Below are positions 1 through 9,905 of a stretch of DNA of 64,000 bases, piece after piece. This stretch comes from Linum tenue (Eukaryota > Streptophyta > Magnoliopsida > Malpighiales > Linaceae): positions 42,806,495 to 42,870,494 of the forward strand of contig CAMGYJ010000002.1 of NCBI GenBank assembly GCA_946122785.1, read 5' to 3'. How positions within the stretch are numbered: position 1 is the stretch's first letter; each line of letters opens with the position of its first letter. A program made the position numbers and the translations under genes. Below the pieces are notes generated by a model. The model worked only from the letters and a program-made list of their open reading frames with translations. It made no database searches and had not been told where the DNA came from.

Positions 1-2443
1 AGCAAGACATCACATGCAACGGTAAAGCTAAAGCAACCGATTTAATAAGGGTTTCTTTCGCTGCCCAAGATAAAGTACGTTGCTTCCAACCTTGAAGTTT
101 CTCCAACAGTTTGTCTTCCAGGTACCGGAAAGTATCCATCTTCGATCGGGCAATCAGGGTCGGGAGGCCCAAGTATTTATCATGAACTCCCACCGCACCC
201 ACCCCCAGAATTGCCGCCAGAAATTCCTGATCAGCAGAGGCAATGTTTTTGCTAAAGCAGATTGCTGATTTATCCAAATTTACCCGCTGGCCACTTAACT
301 CCTCATATTCATTTAAAACGTCGATCAGGTTTTCACACTCCTGGAGATTCCCTCTCAGGAACAGGTAAGAGTCATCCGCAAAGAACAAATGTGAAATCCT
401 GGGAGCCTGCGGGGCCACTTTCACTCCTCCCAGGCGCTTATCAGCAATTGCCTTACGAAGGATCGCCGCAAAGCCTTCCGTACAGAGCACAAAGAGCAGG
501 GGAGACAGAGGATCCCCTTGGCGCAGCCCCCTGGACGGCGAGAAGAACCCTGACGGGGACCCATTCATTAAGACCGAGAAGGATGAGGAGCGAAGACATT
601 CATGGATCCAGCCAATCCAAACAGAATCGAAACCCATTTTTTCCAAGATAGCCAGCAAGAAAGGCCATTCGACTCTATCATAGGCTTTTTCCATGTCAAC
701 CTTCAGAGCCATATACCCTTTCTTACCACTTGTCTTGATTTTCAAATAATGCATCAATTCGTGGCCAACCAAGATATTCTCAATGATTTGTCGTTCTCGA
801 ATGAACGCATTCTGCCCCGCCGAGACGATGCTCGGTAGAATATCCGCCAATCTTGCCGTCATGATTTTAGTAATTACCTTGTACACAAATTGGCACAGGC
901 TAATTGGCCTCAATTGCCTTATATGTTCCACATTATCCACCTTGGGTATCAACGTTAGCCACGTGTGATTGAAGCTTCGAAGCATCCGTCCCGTGGAGAA
1001 GAAGGAGCACACAGCCTCAATCACCGACTCGCCTACAATATCCCAATAGGCTTTGAAAAATTTACCCGTAAACCCATCCGATCCAGGCGCCTGCTTAGAT
1101 CCCATAGCAAATACCGTCCTACGGACTTCTTGAGGCAGAACCTCCGCAGTTAGCATATCATTCATCTCTTGGTTTACATTTCTAGCAATAGGCAGACCTG
1201 CCACCCGCTCAGCCATATTACCCACTTGATTTTCCGAAGTGAAAAGATGTGTGTAAAACTCACAAGCGATATCCGACTTTCCTTTCTCGTCCGTAATCCA
1301 CTCATTATTCGAGTTGTACAACCCGGCAACAAAGTTCCTTTTTTGACGAGCTCTAGTGACATTATGGAAATAGGAGGTGTTTTTATCACCTTTTTTCAGC
1401 CAATGCACCCTCGATTTTTGTTGCCAATACACCTCCTCTGCTTCCCACTGACGGGATAGCTCAGATTCAAGGATCTTGACTTCTTCCCAATTGATCGGAT
1501 TCTGATTTTTAATATGATCAATCTCCACTTGGAGAGTCTTGATATTGCGAAGCGCATTGGTAGTCCCAGCCCGACTCCAATCATAGAGGAGGTGCCGAAG
1601 ATGCTTAAGGCGCTCCCAGAGACGAAACATCGGGGTCCCAGCGATTTTCTCTTGCCAGACATAACTGACCATCGCCCTGACTTCCAGGTTATCTGCCCAC
1701 CTAGCATCGAACCTGAACAGCGGGCGACTTTGCCGGACAAAGGGTTTATCCGCTAGGATCAACGCCCGATGATCCGAACCAAGGTCCGTGCAATGTTTGA
1801 CAAGAGTATCTGGGAATAGGTCAATCCAGGACTGGGAGCAGAGGGCCCTATCAAGCCTTTCACGAATACAAGCTGCACCAATTCGTTTGTTTGTCCACGT
1901 AAAAGTATCCCCTTGATAGCCAGGGTCATGGAGCCCAAGGTCCATGATAAAATCCCGCAGGCTTACTGAGGGTGTACTGTTCCAGGCATTACCCCCATCT
2001 TTTTCATGAGCGTGCAATGTGGTATTGAAGTCACCAATAACCACAAAAGGGAGATGGGTGGACGCACAGACATCTCGAAGACGAGTCAATTGAGTTGCTC
2101 TAAGAGAAGGATTACAACTCATATAAACACCAAAAACAACGTAGGAAAAGTTCAATTCATTAACTTCAATTCCAATACAGAAATCAGACTGATAAAAAAC
2201 CGAAGCAACCACTTCGGGGGACCAAGCAACAACAAGACCACCAGATGCCTCAATGGCATCTACAAAGAACGAAAACGAAGACTCAAATCCTAAACCACGA
2301 AGCCGACGGGAAACTACTTTCCGGCGCGCCCTTGTTTCTGAGAAGAACACAAGATCCGGTTTATTCGACTGAACTAAACTAAGAGCAGAACGGAATGTGA
2401 GGGTTGGTCCAATACCTCTCACATTCCAGGCCAAGAGCCTCAT
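1..2443 (-). CDS. LINE ORF2: AP-like endonuclease plus reverse transcriptase, partial, no stop in window
   Basis: Starts at the ATG at 2443-2441 inside the ORF1 stop. I read every codon of this frame down to position 1 and found no stop, giving about 814 residues that continue outside the window. The N-terminus (MRLLAWNVRG) begins an exonuclease/endonuclease/phosphatase domain with GDFNT at residues 137-141 and SDHRALIL from residue 223, the catalytic Asp and His regions. The reverse transcriptase carries KAYDRVEW (first catalytic Asp near residue 589), RGLRQGDPLSPLLF, and FADDS (Asp pair at 690-691). The protein nicks target DNA and copies the element RNA in place (target-primed reverse transcription). 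The open frame and intact catalytic motifs suggest a relatively young copy. The C-terminal zinc-binding and RNase H regions are not visible. Confidence 0.9.
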   Translation of the reverse strand, partial: MRLLAWNVRGIGPTLTFRSALSLVQSNKPDLVFFSETRARRKVVSRRLRGLGFESSFSFFVDAIEASGGLVVAWSPEVVASVFYQSDFCIGIEVNELNFSYVVFGVYMSCNPSLRATQLTRLRDVCASTHLPFVVIGDFNTTLHAHEKDGGNAWNSTPSVSLRDFIMDLGLHDPGYQGDTFTWTNKRIGAACIRERLDRALCSQSWIDLFPDTLVKHCTDLGSDHRALILADKPFVRQSRPLFRFDARWADNLEVRAMVSYVWQEKIAGTPMFRLWERLKHLRHLLYDWSRAGTTNALRNIKTLQVEIDHIKNQNPINWEEVKILESELSRQWEAEEVYWQQKSRVHWLKKGDKNTSYFHNVTRARQKRNFVAGLYNSNNEWITDEKGKSDIACEFYTHLFTSENQVGNMAERVAGLPIARNVNQEMNDMLTAEVLPQEVRRTVFAMGSKQAPGSDGFTGKFFKAYWDIVGESVIEAVCSFFSTGRMLRSFNHTWLTLIPKVDNVEHIRQLRPISLCQFVYKVITKIMTARLADILPSIVSAGQNAFIRERQIIENILVGHELMHYLKIKTSGKKGYMALKVDMEKAYDRVEWPFLLAILEKMGFDSVWIGWIHECLRSSSFSVLMNGSPSGFFSPSRGLRQGDPLSPLLFVLCTEGFAAILRKAIADKRLGGVKVAPQAPRISHLFFADDSYLFLRGNLQECENLIDVLNEYEELSGQRVNLDKSAICFSKNIASADQEFLAAILGVGAVGVHDKYLGLPTLIARSKMDTFRYLEDKLLEKLQGWKQRTLSWAAKETLIKSVALALPLHVMSC

Positions 2444-3363
2444 CTATCCTGCTGGGACCACTTTAGGCTGGTTTCCTCCACCTTATCAGCATCAACTCTT
2501 TCTTCCACAAATTGCCTTTTTGGCGTGGGTATCTCTTCATCCTCTCCCTCCATTTTCTGGAATGGTCTTTTTCGTTCGCTTTTTTCAAGGGACTCATAAT
2601 TGGACCCATATTCATCCAAATCCTCAAGTTTCCCGGTTAGGCTTGCAAGCTTTTTCCCCACCAGTTCCCCATCAAGAGCTACAGGCAATTCTTTCGGCAA
2701 TTGAGGAGAGGGGGACTTCTCAAAGTTCATCCCAGCTTCAAATGCACGAACCACCTGCTGAACATGACCAGCGCCCACCTTCGGTTTTCGGCTTCTGATC
2801 TCAAAACAATTCTCCTCCTCTTCCGAGCACACCTCCTCCGCTGCAACCTTCGACTTCCCATCCACACTCCTTTCAGCCTTCGCAGGGGATGGGGCATAAA
2901 TATCTGCCTCTTGAATCGGGACCTCCACCCAATTTCCACTGCCAAGAATCTCGGCTTTGTTCTTCAGCTTTTGTGCTGGTTGAGGTTTAACTTCCCCCAT
3001 TTTTTCTTTCTGTTTCTTCTCAGCAGCTGCCGCCCCCACACGAGGACCACGGCCAGCGGCTTTAATTAGCCGCCTAAAGCCCGTCCGACTGGGCTGCCCC
3101 ACCTCCACCTCCTGTTCACCTGGTTCTGCAGCTCTCTTCCCACCATCGACAGCAGTTCGGGCCGACGGGTTCCCTTTGTTCTGCAGGGAGGCAAACAGCA
3201 CACCTTCGTCGTCTTCGGATTCCACTTCCAGCAATAGTCTTCTTCTTCGCGTGGGATTATCCACAGGGGGCACAGCAATCGCACGATAGGTCTGAGGCAG
3301 ATGCTCCTCTGGCGAGTTCAGGCCATCGCTTTCCGTGAAACCAGCAGCCTGCCGAACCCCCAT
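2440..3363 (-). CDS. LINE ORF1 fragment (acidic, lysine-rich C-terminal region)
   Basis: A 307-residue open frame at the 5' end of the LINE. It is hydrophilic and strongly charged, with acidic stretches (for example around residues 50-56 and 175-185) and Lys/Arg clusters, and has no recognisable fold. In plant L1 elements ORF1 normally has an N-terminal RNA-binding part (DUF4283) and a CCHC knuckle followed by a variable charged tail. Only a tail-like portion is visible here, so 5' truncation is likely and the first ATG may not be the native start. It ends GAT AGA TGA, and the last four bases (ATGA) contain the ORF2 start, a stop-start overlap suited to termination-reinitiation. The functional start and product are uncertain. 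Confidence 0.6.
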   Translation of the reverse strand: MGVRQAAGFTESDGLNSPEEHLPQTYRAIAVPPVDNPTRRRRLLLEVESEDDEGVLFASLQNKGNPSARTAVDGGKRAAEPGEQEVEVGQPSRTGFRRLIKAAGRGPRVGAAAAEKKQKEKMGEVKPQPAQKLKNKAEILGSGNWVEVPIQEADIYAPSPAKAERSVDGKSKVAAEEVCSEEEENCFEIRSRKPKVGAGHVQQVVRAFEAGMNFEKSPSPQLPKELPVALDGELVGKKLASLTGKLEDLDEYGSNYESLEKSERKRPFQKMEGEDEEIPTPKRQFVEERVDADKVEETSLKWSQQDR

Positions 3364-3588
3364 TTTTTCTTTTGGGCATATTTTATCATTTAATAACTAA
3401 ACTTACATTTTTTCCAAATAAGTCTAAAAAATAGTGTTAAAATGAAAATATGGTAATTATTTTTTTACCTTAAAAGTTAATTCCTAAATTTTAAAAATTT
3501 ACAAACAAATCCAAATATTTATGTGGAGTTAAAATTATCTAAAATAAATGGGTAAATCCAAACTCAATTTATTTATAATATTGAAGCA

Positions 3589-3591
<3 letters not shown>

Positions 3592-3632
<41 letters not shown>
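3592..3632. repeat. (TA)n microsatellite
   Basis: About 20 uninterrupted TA repeats in an AT-rich stretch just beyond the 5' end of the LINE. Confidence 0.95.
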
Positions 3633-3634
<2 letters not shown>

Positions 3635-4259
3635 TTTTTAGCCTATCCAATAAATACCAATCTATATAAACTTCACCCATCCAAAATCCATAATCAAACT
3701 GGTTAACTTGGATTTACGTAAAATTACTCATGAGTAGCTCTGCAATCCCTAATAAATTTTTATTCATATAAGAATGGTATCAAAGGAAAAAAAAAAAAAC
3801 GAGAATACTAAATTTTTATACATTGAATTTCATAAAATAGATTGGAATTGATCTTTAATAGCCCTACTGTTGATAGTCATGAGAGATGTCACGTTACGAT
3901 CGAGGAAGTCCCGAAGAATGATGGCTAAAAGGAACGAAAATGGTCACCATATAATCTTTCGGTTTGATTTGGTTGCTTGTGGCCATCATTTTGTTTTGTT
4001 GGTTACGAAGTTCTTTTCTTCTATTTACGTCACTAAAACAGATGCCCTGAATGTTACTACAAATAGACGTGCAATTGAATTTGATTTTCTCCTCTGAATC
4101 CAAAAGGTCAACAATTGTATCACTTCAGTCGTGGCAGGTGAGATTAGACAGTCTAAACAAACATTAAACGAGTAATAAGATGCTTAAATTCAACGTGAAA
4201 ACAGTGGTAAAATATGGTGTCGCGGCACTATAAAGTTATTGGGTTTGGTTAGCTATCAC
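3633..4259. other. AT-rich intergenic DNA, no gene seen
   Basis: No coding signal on either strand. Short chance frames on both strands between 3870 and 4103 resemble no protein I know. A poly(A) run lies at 3786-3800. Confidence 0.6.
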
Positions 4260-5143
4260 TAGGGCGGCAAATGAGCCAAACTGTTCGCGAGCAACTCGAC
4301 GTTCGAATAGGAAAAAATTCGTTCAACACGCAATTTGTTATTTAACAAGCCAGCTCGCGAGCCAACTCGTTAGTTAACGAGCCAAGCTTGAGCTAGACCA
4401 TGCTCAGGTTGATAAGCTTGCGAGCTAGCTTGATTCGGTGGCTTGTTAATACTAATGTGTATGAAATTTAGATGTTATTTATAGTATCTAGTGTTCTTTC
4501 TATCATTTAAATTCTTGTGTTTACACATTTTTCCATCAAGAATGATTTTAAATCGAGCTCATCTTGAGCCGAGCTTGTACTCAGTTTGAAAAATGACAAG
4601 CTATGTTAATGAGCATTTATCGAGCTCTACCGAGTCGAGCTCGAGCTAGTTTATTTTTGGGTAAATACAATATATTAGCCACAACTATTATGAAGCGGGG
4701 AATTATAGCCACAACTATTGAAATTTAAATTATTAGCCAAACGTTAACTATCTGTTAACAATTTCGTTAGTAATACTGACTAAACTTTTATATTTTGAAG
4801 TTATAAACTAAAAGCATTCCTACGTGGCCGCTGTCGTGGCCGATGACGTGGCCTTCTCCGTCAAAAATTCAATAACAGTAACAGACAGTTAGCCATATCT
4901 TGACCTGCAACAATAGTTATGGCTAATAATTTGAATTTTCATGGTTGTGGCTATAATTCTCTGCTTCATTATTGTTGTGGCTAATATATTGTATTAATAG
5001 TTTATTTTTATTCAAGCCAAGCTCGAGCTCGAGCTAGATTATCAAAATTCGAGTTCGAGCCGAGTTCGAGCTAAAAAATTAATAAACGAACCGAGCTCAA
5101 GCTATGCAAAAACTCGACTCGACTCAGCTCGTTTGTATCCCTA
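4260..5143. mobile_element. Non-autonomous hAT-like element with GAGCTCGAG-rich arms
   Basis: Imperfect terminal inverted repeats, TAGGGCGGCAAATGAGC on the left and TAGGGATACAAACGAGC as the reverse complement of the right end. The flanks carry an 8-bp duplication with one mismatch, GCTATCAC (4252-4259) and GCTGTCAC (5144-5151), as expected for the hAT superfamily. The arms are rich in GAGCTCGAGC palindromes and there is no coding capacity. A Mutator-like MITE is nested inside. Similar degenerate GAGCTCGA sequence lies at 15640-15770. Confidence 0.8.
4659..5000. mobile_element. Mutator-like MITE with long inverted repeats, copy 1
   Basis: A 342-bp element whose two ends of about 70 bp are inverted copies of each other (ATATTAGCCACAACTATT motif on the left, its complement on the right). 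It starts GGGTAAATAC and is bounded by a perfect 9-bp duplication, TTTATTTTT, at 4650-4658 and 5001-5009. The last six bases at the right end have diverged from the expected TTTACCC. Nine-base duplications with long inverted repeats are typical of Mutator-superfamily MITEs. Copy 2 at 58086-58428 is 343 bp. It has no coding capacity. Confidence 0.85.
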
Positions 5144-5217
5144 GCTGTCACAGTCTATTAATACGAGGGAAGGAAACATTGCATAAATTAGTTAAAATGC
5201 ATATTTTTGTTGGAGTT

Positions 5218-5389
5218 TGTTGGAGGACTCGACAGCAAATAATAAATAGTTTAGGAACTATACTGTAATATTTTATTACTTCTGTATTTTGTTTTATTAG
5301 TTAAACTATATATATTGTAATAAGGATAATGTAATTTTTACCATTTTGATTAATAAGAAAAGTAGACTATTTTCTTCCAAGATTCAACA
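5218..5389 (+). repeat. 5' LTR of copia element 1
   Basis: 172 bp, TG...CA ends, matching the 3' LTR. It contains a TATA-rich stretch (ACTATATATATTG near 5306) that could serve as promoter. Confidence 0.95.
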
Positions 5390-5400
5390 TGGTATCAGAG
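5390..5400 (+). other. Primer-binding site of copia element 1
   Basis: TGGTATCAGAG directly abuts the LTR and is complementary to the 3' end of initiator methionine tRNA, the usual primer for plant copia elements. Confidence 0.9.
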
Positions 5401-5483
5401 GAGACTTCTTGATCTCTCTCTTACTTTCCCCTTTTCGTTCTAGGGTTTCCTCGTTCCTTCCGCTCTCTCGATTCTTCTCCGTC

Positions 5484-8400
5484 ATGGCGACATCGTCGAC
5501 GCAATCAGCTCCGGCGAATTCCTCGTTCGTCACTCCCGCTGGTTTGCTCGATCCGAGCCATCCCTACTTCCTCAATCCCGGCGATAATCCGGCGACACCT
5601 CTGGTCACGGTCGTCTTCAACGGCAACAACTACTACGCGTGGGCGAGATCGATGCGTCTCGCGCTTCTGGCGAAGAACAAGCTTTCTCTGATCGATCCTG
5701 CGGTCATTCCTCCTTCTCCAGGCGAGCCTCTTCACAGCGCGTGGGAGAGATGCAACGTGATGGTTCTTGGCTGGATCTACAGATCGCTGGCCTCGGACAT
5801 CGCGCAGAGCATTCTCTGGTTCGACTCCGCGATTGAAGTTTGGCGAGACCTTCAAGATCGATTCAGCGAGGCGAGTCTCATCCGGATTTCTGATCTTCAA
5901 GACGAGGTGTTTGCGTTCAAGCAAGGCACTGCTTCTGTGAGTGAGTTTTTCACTCGTTTTCGAGTTCTCTGGGATGAGCTGGTCACTCTTCGGCCGTTCC
6001 CGACGTGTTCTTGTACTCCACGGTGCTCTTGCGGTGCGCTCAATCTTGTTCGCACTTACCAGCAGTCAGATCAAGTCATCCGGTTTCTCAAAGGTCTCAA
6101 CGACAACTTCGCGCAAATCAAGAGTCAGATCTTGCTCATGGAGCCGCTTCCTCCGATTACTCGAGTCTTCTCTCTGGTGATTCAACACGAGCGCCAAATC
6201 GGTCCATCTGGAGCTGGCTCGTTCTCAGGGCCCCTTGCGATGGCAGGTCAAGCCTCTGGTCGTTCTTCTGGACCAGGTCAGGGTCAAGGTCGCGGTGCTG
6301 GTAATCGTCAACGACCTGTTTGTACTCATTGCGGTGGAGTTGGCCATACTGTCGATCGTTGCTACAAGAAGCATGGGTATCCACCGGGCTACAAGGGTAA
6401 AGGCAAGGTCAACGCGGTGGTTGCTGAAGGATCTGAGGCCTCTCTGCTTTCTGATGGTCCTATCTCTGGCGAGTCTGTGGTTCTTACCTCCGAGCAGTAT
6501 CAGAAACTGCTTGCTCAGGCTTCCTCTTCTGTGCCAGCAGTGGGATCCGTTTCTTGCCTCATGGCTGCTCAGCCTGGATCCTCTTCCACGGGTGCATCTT
6601 CTTCGGTTGGCCTGAGTCAGCCTAGTCCGCTGGCAGCTCACGCTGCTGCAGGTAAGTTGGCTCTTTCCTCTATGGTTCCTAGCTCACTAGGTAGTTCTAG
6701 GAATACATGGATTATAGACAGTGGTGCTACTGATCACGTTGCCTGTTCATTGGATTTATTTGTCGAATTTAAGCCTATGACCGTTATGTTTGTCACCCTT
6801 CCTGATGGGTCTAGGGTCGATGTTACTCATAAAGGATCTGTGCAATTAGCTTCCACATTACTTGTACATGATGTGTTGCTGATTCCTTCCTTTTCTTTTA
6901 ACTTGTTGTCTGCTAGTCAGTTAGCCAAACAAAATGAGTGTGAGTTGATATTCTCTCATTCATATTGCTTGATTCAGGATATCCAGTCCCGGCAGAGGAT
7001 TGGTATAGCTAAGCAGATTGCCGGGCTGTACTACCTCCAAGTCGAGTCTGGACGAGAACTCTCTTCTCTATCCCTTCCTATCACTTTATCTGCTGTGTTT
7101 GACACAACTATTCGTCAGTTTGATAGATGGCATTATCGTCTTGGCCATAGTTCAGTTCCAGGTCTTAGTGATAGCAATAAGTGTCAACATTTGCATTGTT
7201 CTGTTTGTCCTGTTGCCAAACAGCGTCGTTTACCTTTTCCTTCCAGCTCTTCCTATGCTGCTAGTATGTTTGATCTAGTTCATATTGACATATGGGGTCC
7301 ATATGGGGTTCCTACTATTGATGGACATCGATACTTTCTTACCATACTTGATGATCACTCTAGAAATACATGGTGTTACTTAATGGTTTCTAAGTCAGAA
7401 GCTAGGTCTATTGTGCAAACATTCTGTGCTTATGTTCATACTCAATTTTCTAAACATGTTAAAATCATAAGGACTGATAATGGGATTGAGTTTGCCATGC
7501 CATCCTTTTATAGTTCATTAGGAATTGTTCACCAAACCACTTGTAATGCAACCTCACAGCAAAATGGCCGTGTTGAGCGTAAGCAACAGCATATCATTGC
7601 TGTGGCTAGGGCTCTTCTTATGCAAGCTTCTCTTCCGATTATGTTTTGGGGACATGCAGTTTTGCATGCTGTCCATCTCATTAATCGTTTACCAACCCCC
7701 ATCTTAAGTAATAAATCACCTTATGAACTCCTTTTTCACAAACAGCCCGATTACAATGTGTTACGAGTCTTTGGTTGTTTATGTTACGCGTCCACCCTAG
7801 CTCATAATCGTCCTAAGTTTTCACCTAGGGCTGAACCTTGTGTTTTTCTTGGGTTTCCTTTTGCCACTAAGGGGTATAAACTGTATAGCTTAGTTTCTCA
7901 CAAATTCTTAGAGTCTAGGGATGTTTCATTCCATGAGAATATTCTTCCCTTTTCAAATAATGCTATGTCCTTACAATCTTTAGATCAGGTTCTGCCTTTC
8001 ATTGATATTCAGCCCATAGACAGTTCAGGTTCACCTTCCTTAGTGACTTCTTCTCCTCCAATAACTTCTAATCCTTCTGCTTGCATTTCGGCCGACATTC
8101 CAAATAGCCTACAATCATCTTCTACATTAGTTACTTCCCCTATCAGCAATGATCAAATAAACAGTAATGTTCCTCTTAGGCGTTCTGACAGAGTTAGGGT
8201 GCCTCCCAAGAAATTAAGTGATTATGTAAGAACTAACGCTAAAACTAAGTATCCTATTTCCCAAGTTCTTTCTTATGACAGGCTGTCCCCTACTTATCGA
8301 CGGTTTGTCATGGCTATTCACAACGAAACAGAACCAGCAACTTATGCAGAAGCTGCAAAAGATCCGAGGTGGGTTGAGGCGTGTGATTTAGAACTCCTAG

Positions 8401-9905
8401 CATTGGCTAACACCAATACTTGGACTCTAACTCCACTGCCTCCAGGTAAGCGTGCAATAGGTAATAAATGGGTATTTCGTATTAAGTTTAAGCCGGATGG
8501 TAGCATAGAACGCTATAAGGCAAGGTTAGTTGCTAAGGGTTATACTCAAACTCCTGGACTGGATTATCTAGAAACTTTTTCTCCTGTAGCAAAACTCACA
8601 ACTGTTCGTGCTTTGCTTGCTCTAGCTTCTATTAGAAATTGGCATGTACAACAATTAGATGTTAACAATGCTTTTTTGCATGGTGATTTAGATGAGGAAG
8701 TATATATGAAACCTCCTCCAGGTCTACATTTACCATCAAAGAACCTTGTTTGTAAACTTAACAAATCATTATATGGATTAAAACAGGCTAGTCGCCAATG
8801 GAATCACAAAATTACACAATTTTTGATTTCTGCTGGGTACACACAATCTAAGGCAGATTACTCTTTGTTCACTAAGTCTAACAATGGTAAGTTTCTTGCT
8901 GTATTGGTCTATGTTGATGATGTAATAATGGCTGGTGATGATTTAGAATCTCTTAATCTGTTAAAATCTCAATTAGATGATGCTTTTAAGATCAAAGATC
9001 TTGGTCAGCTTAGATACTTCCTAGGCTTAGAGATAGCAAGGTCCCCTGCTGGTTTTTCTGTTTGTCAACGCAAGTATGCATTGGATTTGCTAACTGATGC
9101 AGGATTGCTTGCTGCTAAGCCTGCTGCCACCCCTCTTGTTGCTGGAAATCAGCTCTCTCATACTGATGGTGAACCACTTTCTGACCCTGAACTTTATCGT
9201 CGCCTTGTAGGTCGTCTCTTATATTTGTGTCACACTCGTCCAGACATTGTATTTGCTGTGCATCATTTAACCCAATTTATGAGCAAGCCTTCTGATGTTC
9301 ATCTTACTGCTGCATATCGAGTTTTGAGATATATAAAGAATAATCCTGGACAAGGTTTATTCTTTCCTAGCTCATCATCTCTTAAGCTAACTGGATTTTC
9401 TGATAGTGATTGGGCTGGCTGCCCAGATTCTCGTAGGTCCACAACTGGTTATTGTGTGTTTTTAGGTGACTCGGTCATTAGTTGGAGATCAAAGAAACAG
9501 CCTACTGTTTCTCGATCATCAACTGAAGCCGAATATCGTGCAATGGCAGATTTAACCTGCGAAGTACAGTGGCTGCAGTATATTTTCCGTGATCTGGGTG
9601 TTGTTTTTAATTCTCCTACTACTTTGTTTTGTGATAATCAGTCCACTATTCGATTAGCCGAGAATCCTGTTGCTCATGAACGCACAAAACATATAGAAAT
9701 TGATTGTCATATCATTCGTGATCGCATTCTCTCAGGTTTGATTAAGGTTATGCATGTTCACAGCGAGAATCAACTCGCTGATATTTTCACCAAGTCTCTG
9801 TCTAGTGCTGTGTTTTCAGGATTAATCTCCAAGCTGAATCGTTTAGATATTCACGCTCCAGCTTGCGGGGGGCTGTTGGAGGACTCGACAGCAAATAATA
9901 AATAG
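5484..9905 (+). CDS. copia gag-pol polyprotein (gag, protease, integrase, RT, RNase H)
   Basis: A frame of 1473 codons from the ATG at 5484 (MATSSTQSAPANSS). The frame is open further upstream to 5346, but that ATG is in the LTR, so 5484 is preferred. Order of domains: gag with a CCHC knuckle CTHCGGVGHTVDRC near 6321; aspartic protease WIIDSGATDH (Asp412); pre-integrase zinc segment WHYRLGHSS with the following HxxC and CPVC; integrase with Asp602, Asp665 and Glu698; reverse transcriptase with QLDVNNAFLHGDLDEE and YVDD (Asp1145 and Asp1146); RNase H with STEAEYRAMA, and ADIFTKSL near the C-terminus. The order protease-integrase-RT-RNase H defines Ty1/copia. The stop lies inside the 3' LTR. 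The polyprotein would assemble particles, copy the element RNA and insert the cDNA. No lesion was seen. Confidence 0.96.
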   Translation: MATSSTQSAPANSSFVTPAGLLDPSHPYFLNPGDNPATPLVTVVFNGNNYYAWARSMRLALLAKNKLSLIDPAVIPPSPGEPLHSAWERCNVMVLGWIYRSLASDIAQSILWFDSAIEVWRDLQDRFSEASLIRISDLQDEVFAFKQGTASVSEFFTRFRVLWDELVTLRPFPTCSCTPRCSCGALNLVRTYQQSDQVIRFLKGLNDNFAQIKSQILLMEPLPPITRVFSLVIQHERQIGPSGAGSFSGPLAMAGQASGRSSGPGQGQGRGAGNRQRPVCTHCGGVGHTVDRCYKKHGYPPGYKGKGKVNAVVAEGSEASLLSDGPISGESVVLTSEQYQKLLAQASSSVPAVGSVSCLMAAQPGSSSTGASSSVGLSQPSPLAAHAAAGKLALSSMVPSSLGSSRNTWIIDSGATDHVACSLDLFVEFKPMTVMFVTLPDGSRVDVTHKGSVQLASTLLVHDVLLIPSFSFNLLSASQLAKQNECELIFSHSYCLIQDIQSRQRIGIAKQIAGLYYLQVESGRELSSLSLPITLSAVFDTTIRQFDRWHYRLGHSSVPGLSDSNKCQHLHCSVCPVAKQRRLPFPSSSSYAASMFDLVHIDIWGPYGVPTIDGHRYFLTILDDHSRNTWCYLMVSKSEARSIVQTFCAYVHTQFSKHVKIIRTDNGIEFAMPSFYSSLGIVHQTTCNATSQQNGRVERKQQHIIAVARALLMQASLPIMFWGHAVLHAVHLINRLPTPILSNKSPYELLFHKQPDYNVLRVFGCLCYASTLAHNRPKFSPRAEPCVFLGFPFATKGYKLYSLVSHKFLESRDVSFHENILPFSNNAMSLQSLDQVLPFIDIQPIDSSGSPSLVTSSPPITSNPSACISADIPNSLQSSSTLVTSPISNDQINSNVPLRRSDRVRVPPKKLSDYVRTNAKTKYPISQVLSYDRLSPTYRRFVMAIHNETEPATYAEAAKDPRWVEACDLELLALANTNTWTLTPLPPGKRAIGNKWVFRIKFKPDGSIERYKARLVAKGYTQTPGLDYLETFSPVAKLTTVRALLALASIRNWHVQQLDVNNAFLHGDLDEEVYMKPPPGLHLPSKNLVCKLNKSLYGLKQASRQWNHKITQFLISAGYTQSKADYSLFTKSNNGKFLAVLVYVDDVIMAGDDLESLNLLKSQLDDAFKIKDLGQLRYFLGLEIARSPAGFSVCQRKYALDLLTDAGLLAAKPAATPLVAGNQLSHTDGEPLSDPELYRRLVGRLLYLCHTRPDIVFAVHHLTQFMSKPSDVHLTAAYRVLRYIKNNPGQGLFFPSSSSLKLTGFSDSDWAGCPDSRRSTTGYCVFLGDSVISWRSKKQPTVSRSSTEAEYRAMADLTCEVQWLQYIFRDLGVVFNSPTTLFCDNQSTIRLAENPVAHERTKHIEIDCHIIRDRILSGLIKVMHVHSENQLADIFTKSLSSAVFSGLISKLNRLDIHAPACGGLLEDSTANNK

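Larger units (their letters stand above)
1..3363 (-). mobile_element. L1-type LINE (non-LTR retrotransposon), 3' end beyond the window
   Basis: A minus-strand non-LTR retrotransposon with ORF1 followed by ORF2 (endonuclease then reverse transcriptase). The 3' part of ORF2, the 3' UTR and the poly(A) tail lie to the left of the window. The 5' boundary is probably close to 3364: upstream of the ORF1 ATG the sequence turns AT-rich and the frame hits a stop at 3397-3399. The ORF1 seen is short and lacks the usual DUF4283 and zinc-knuckle region, so the copy is probably 5'-truncated inside ORF1. A related copy lies on the plus strand at 19165-21884. Confidence 0.9.

Noticed and set aside
2397..3069. 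Plus-strand frames across the LINE ORF1 region
   Set aside because: Shadows; the minus strand shows the ORF1/ORF2 overlap and endonuclease start.
5505..5924. Long open frame on the minus strand opposite copia gag
   Set aside because: Shadow of the real gag-pol frame; no recognisable protein and codon content explained by the other strand.
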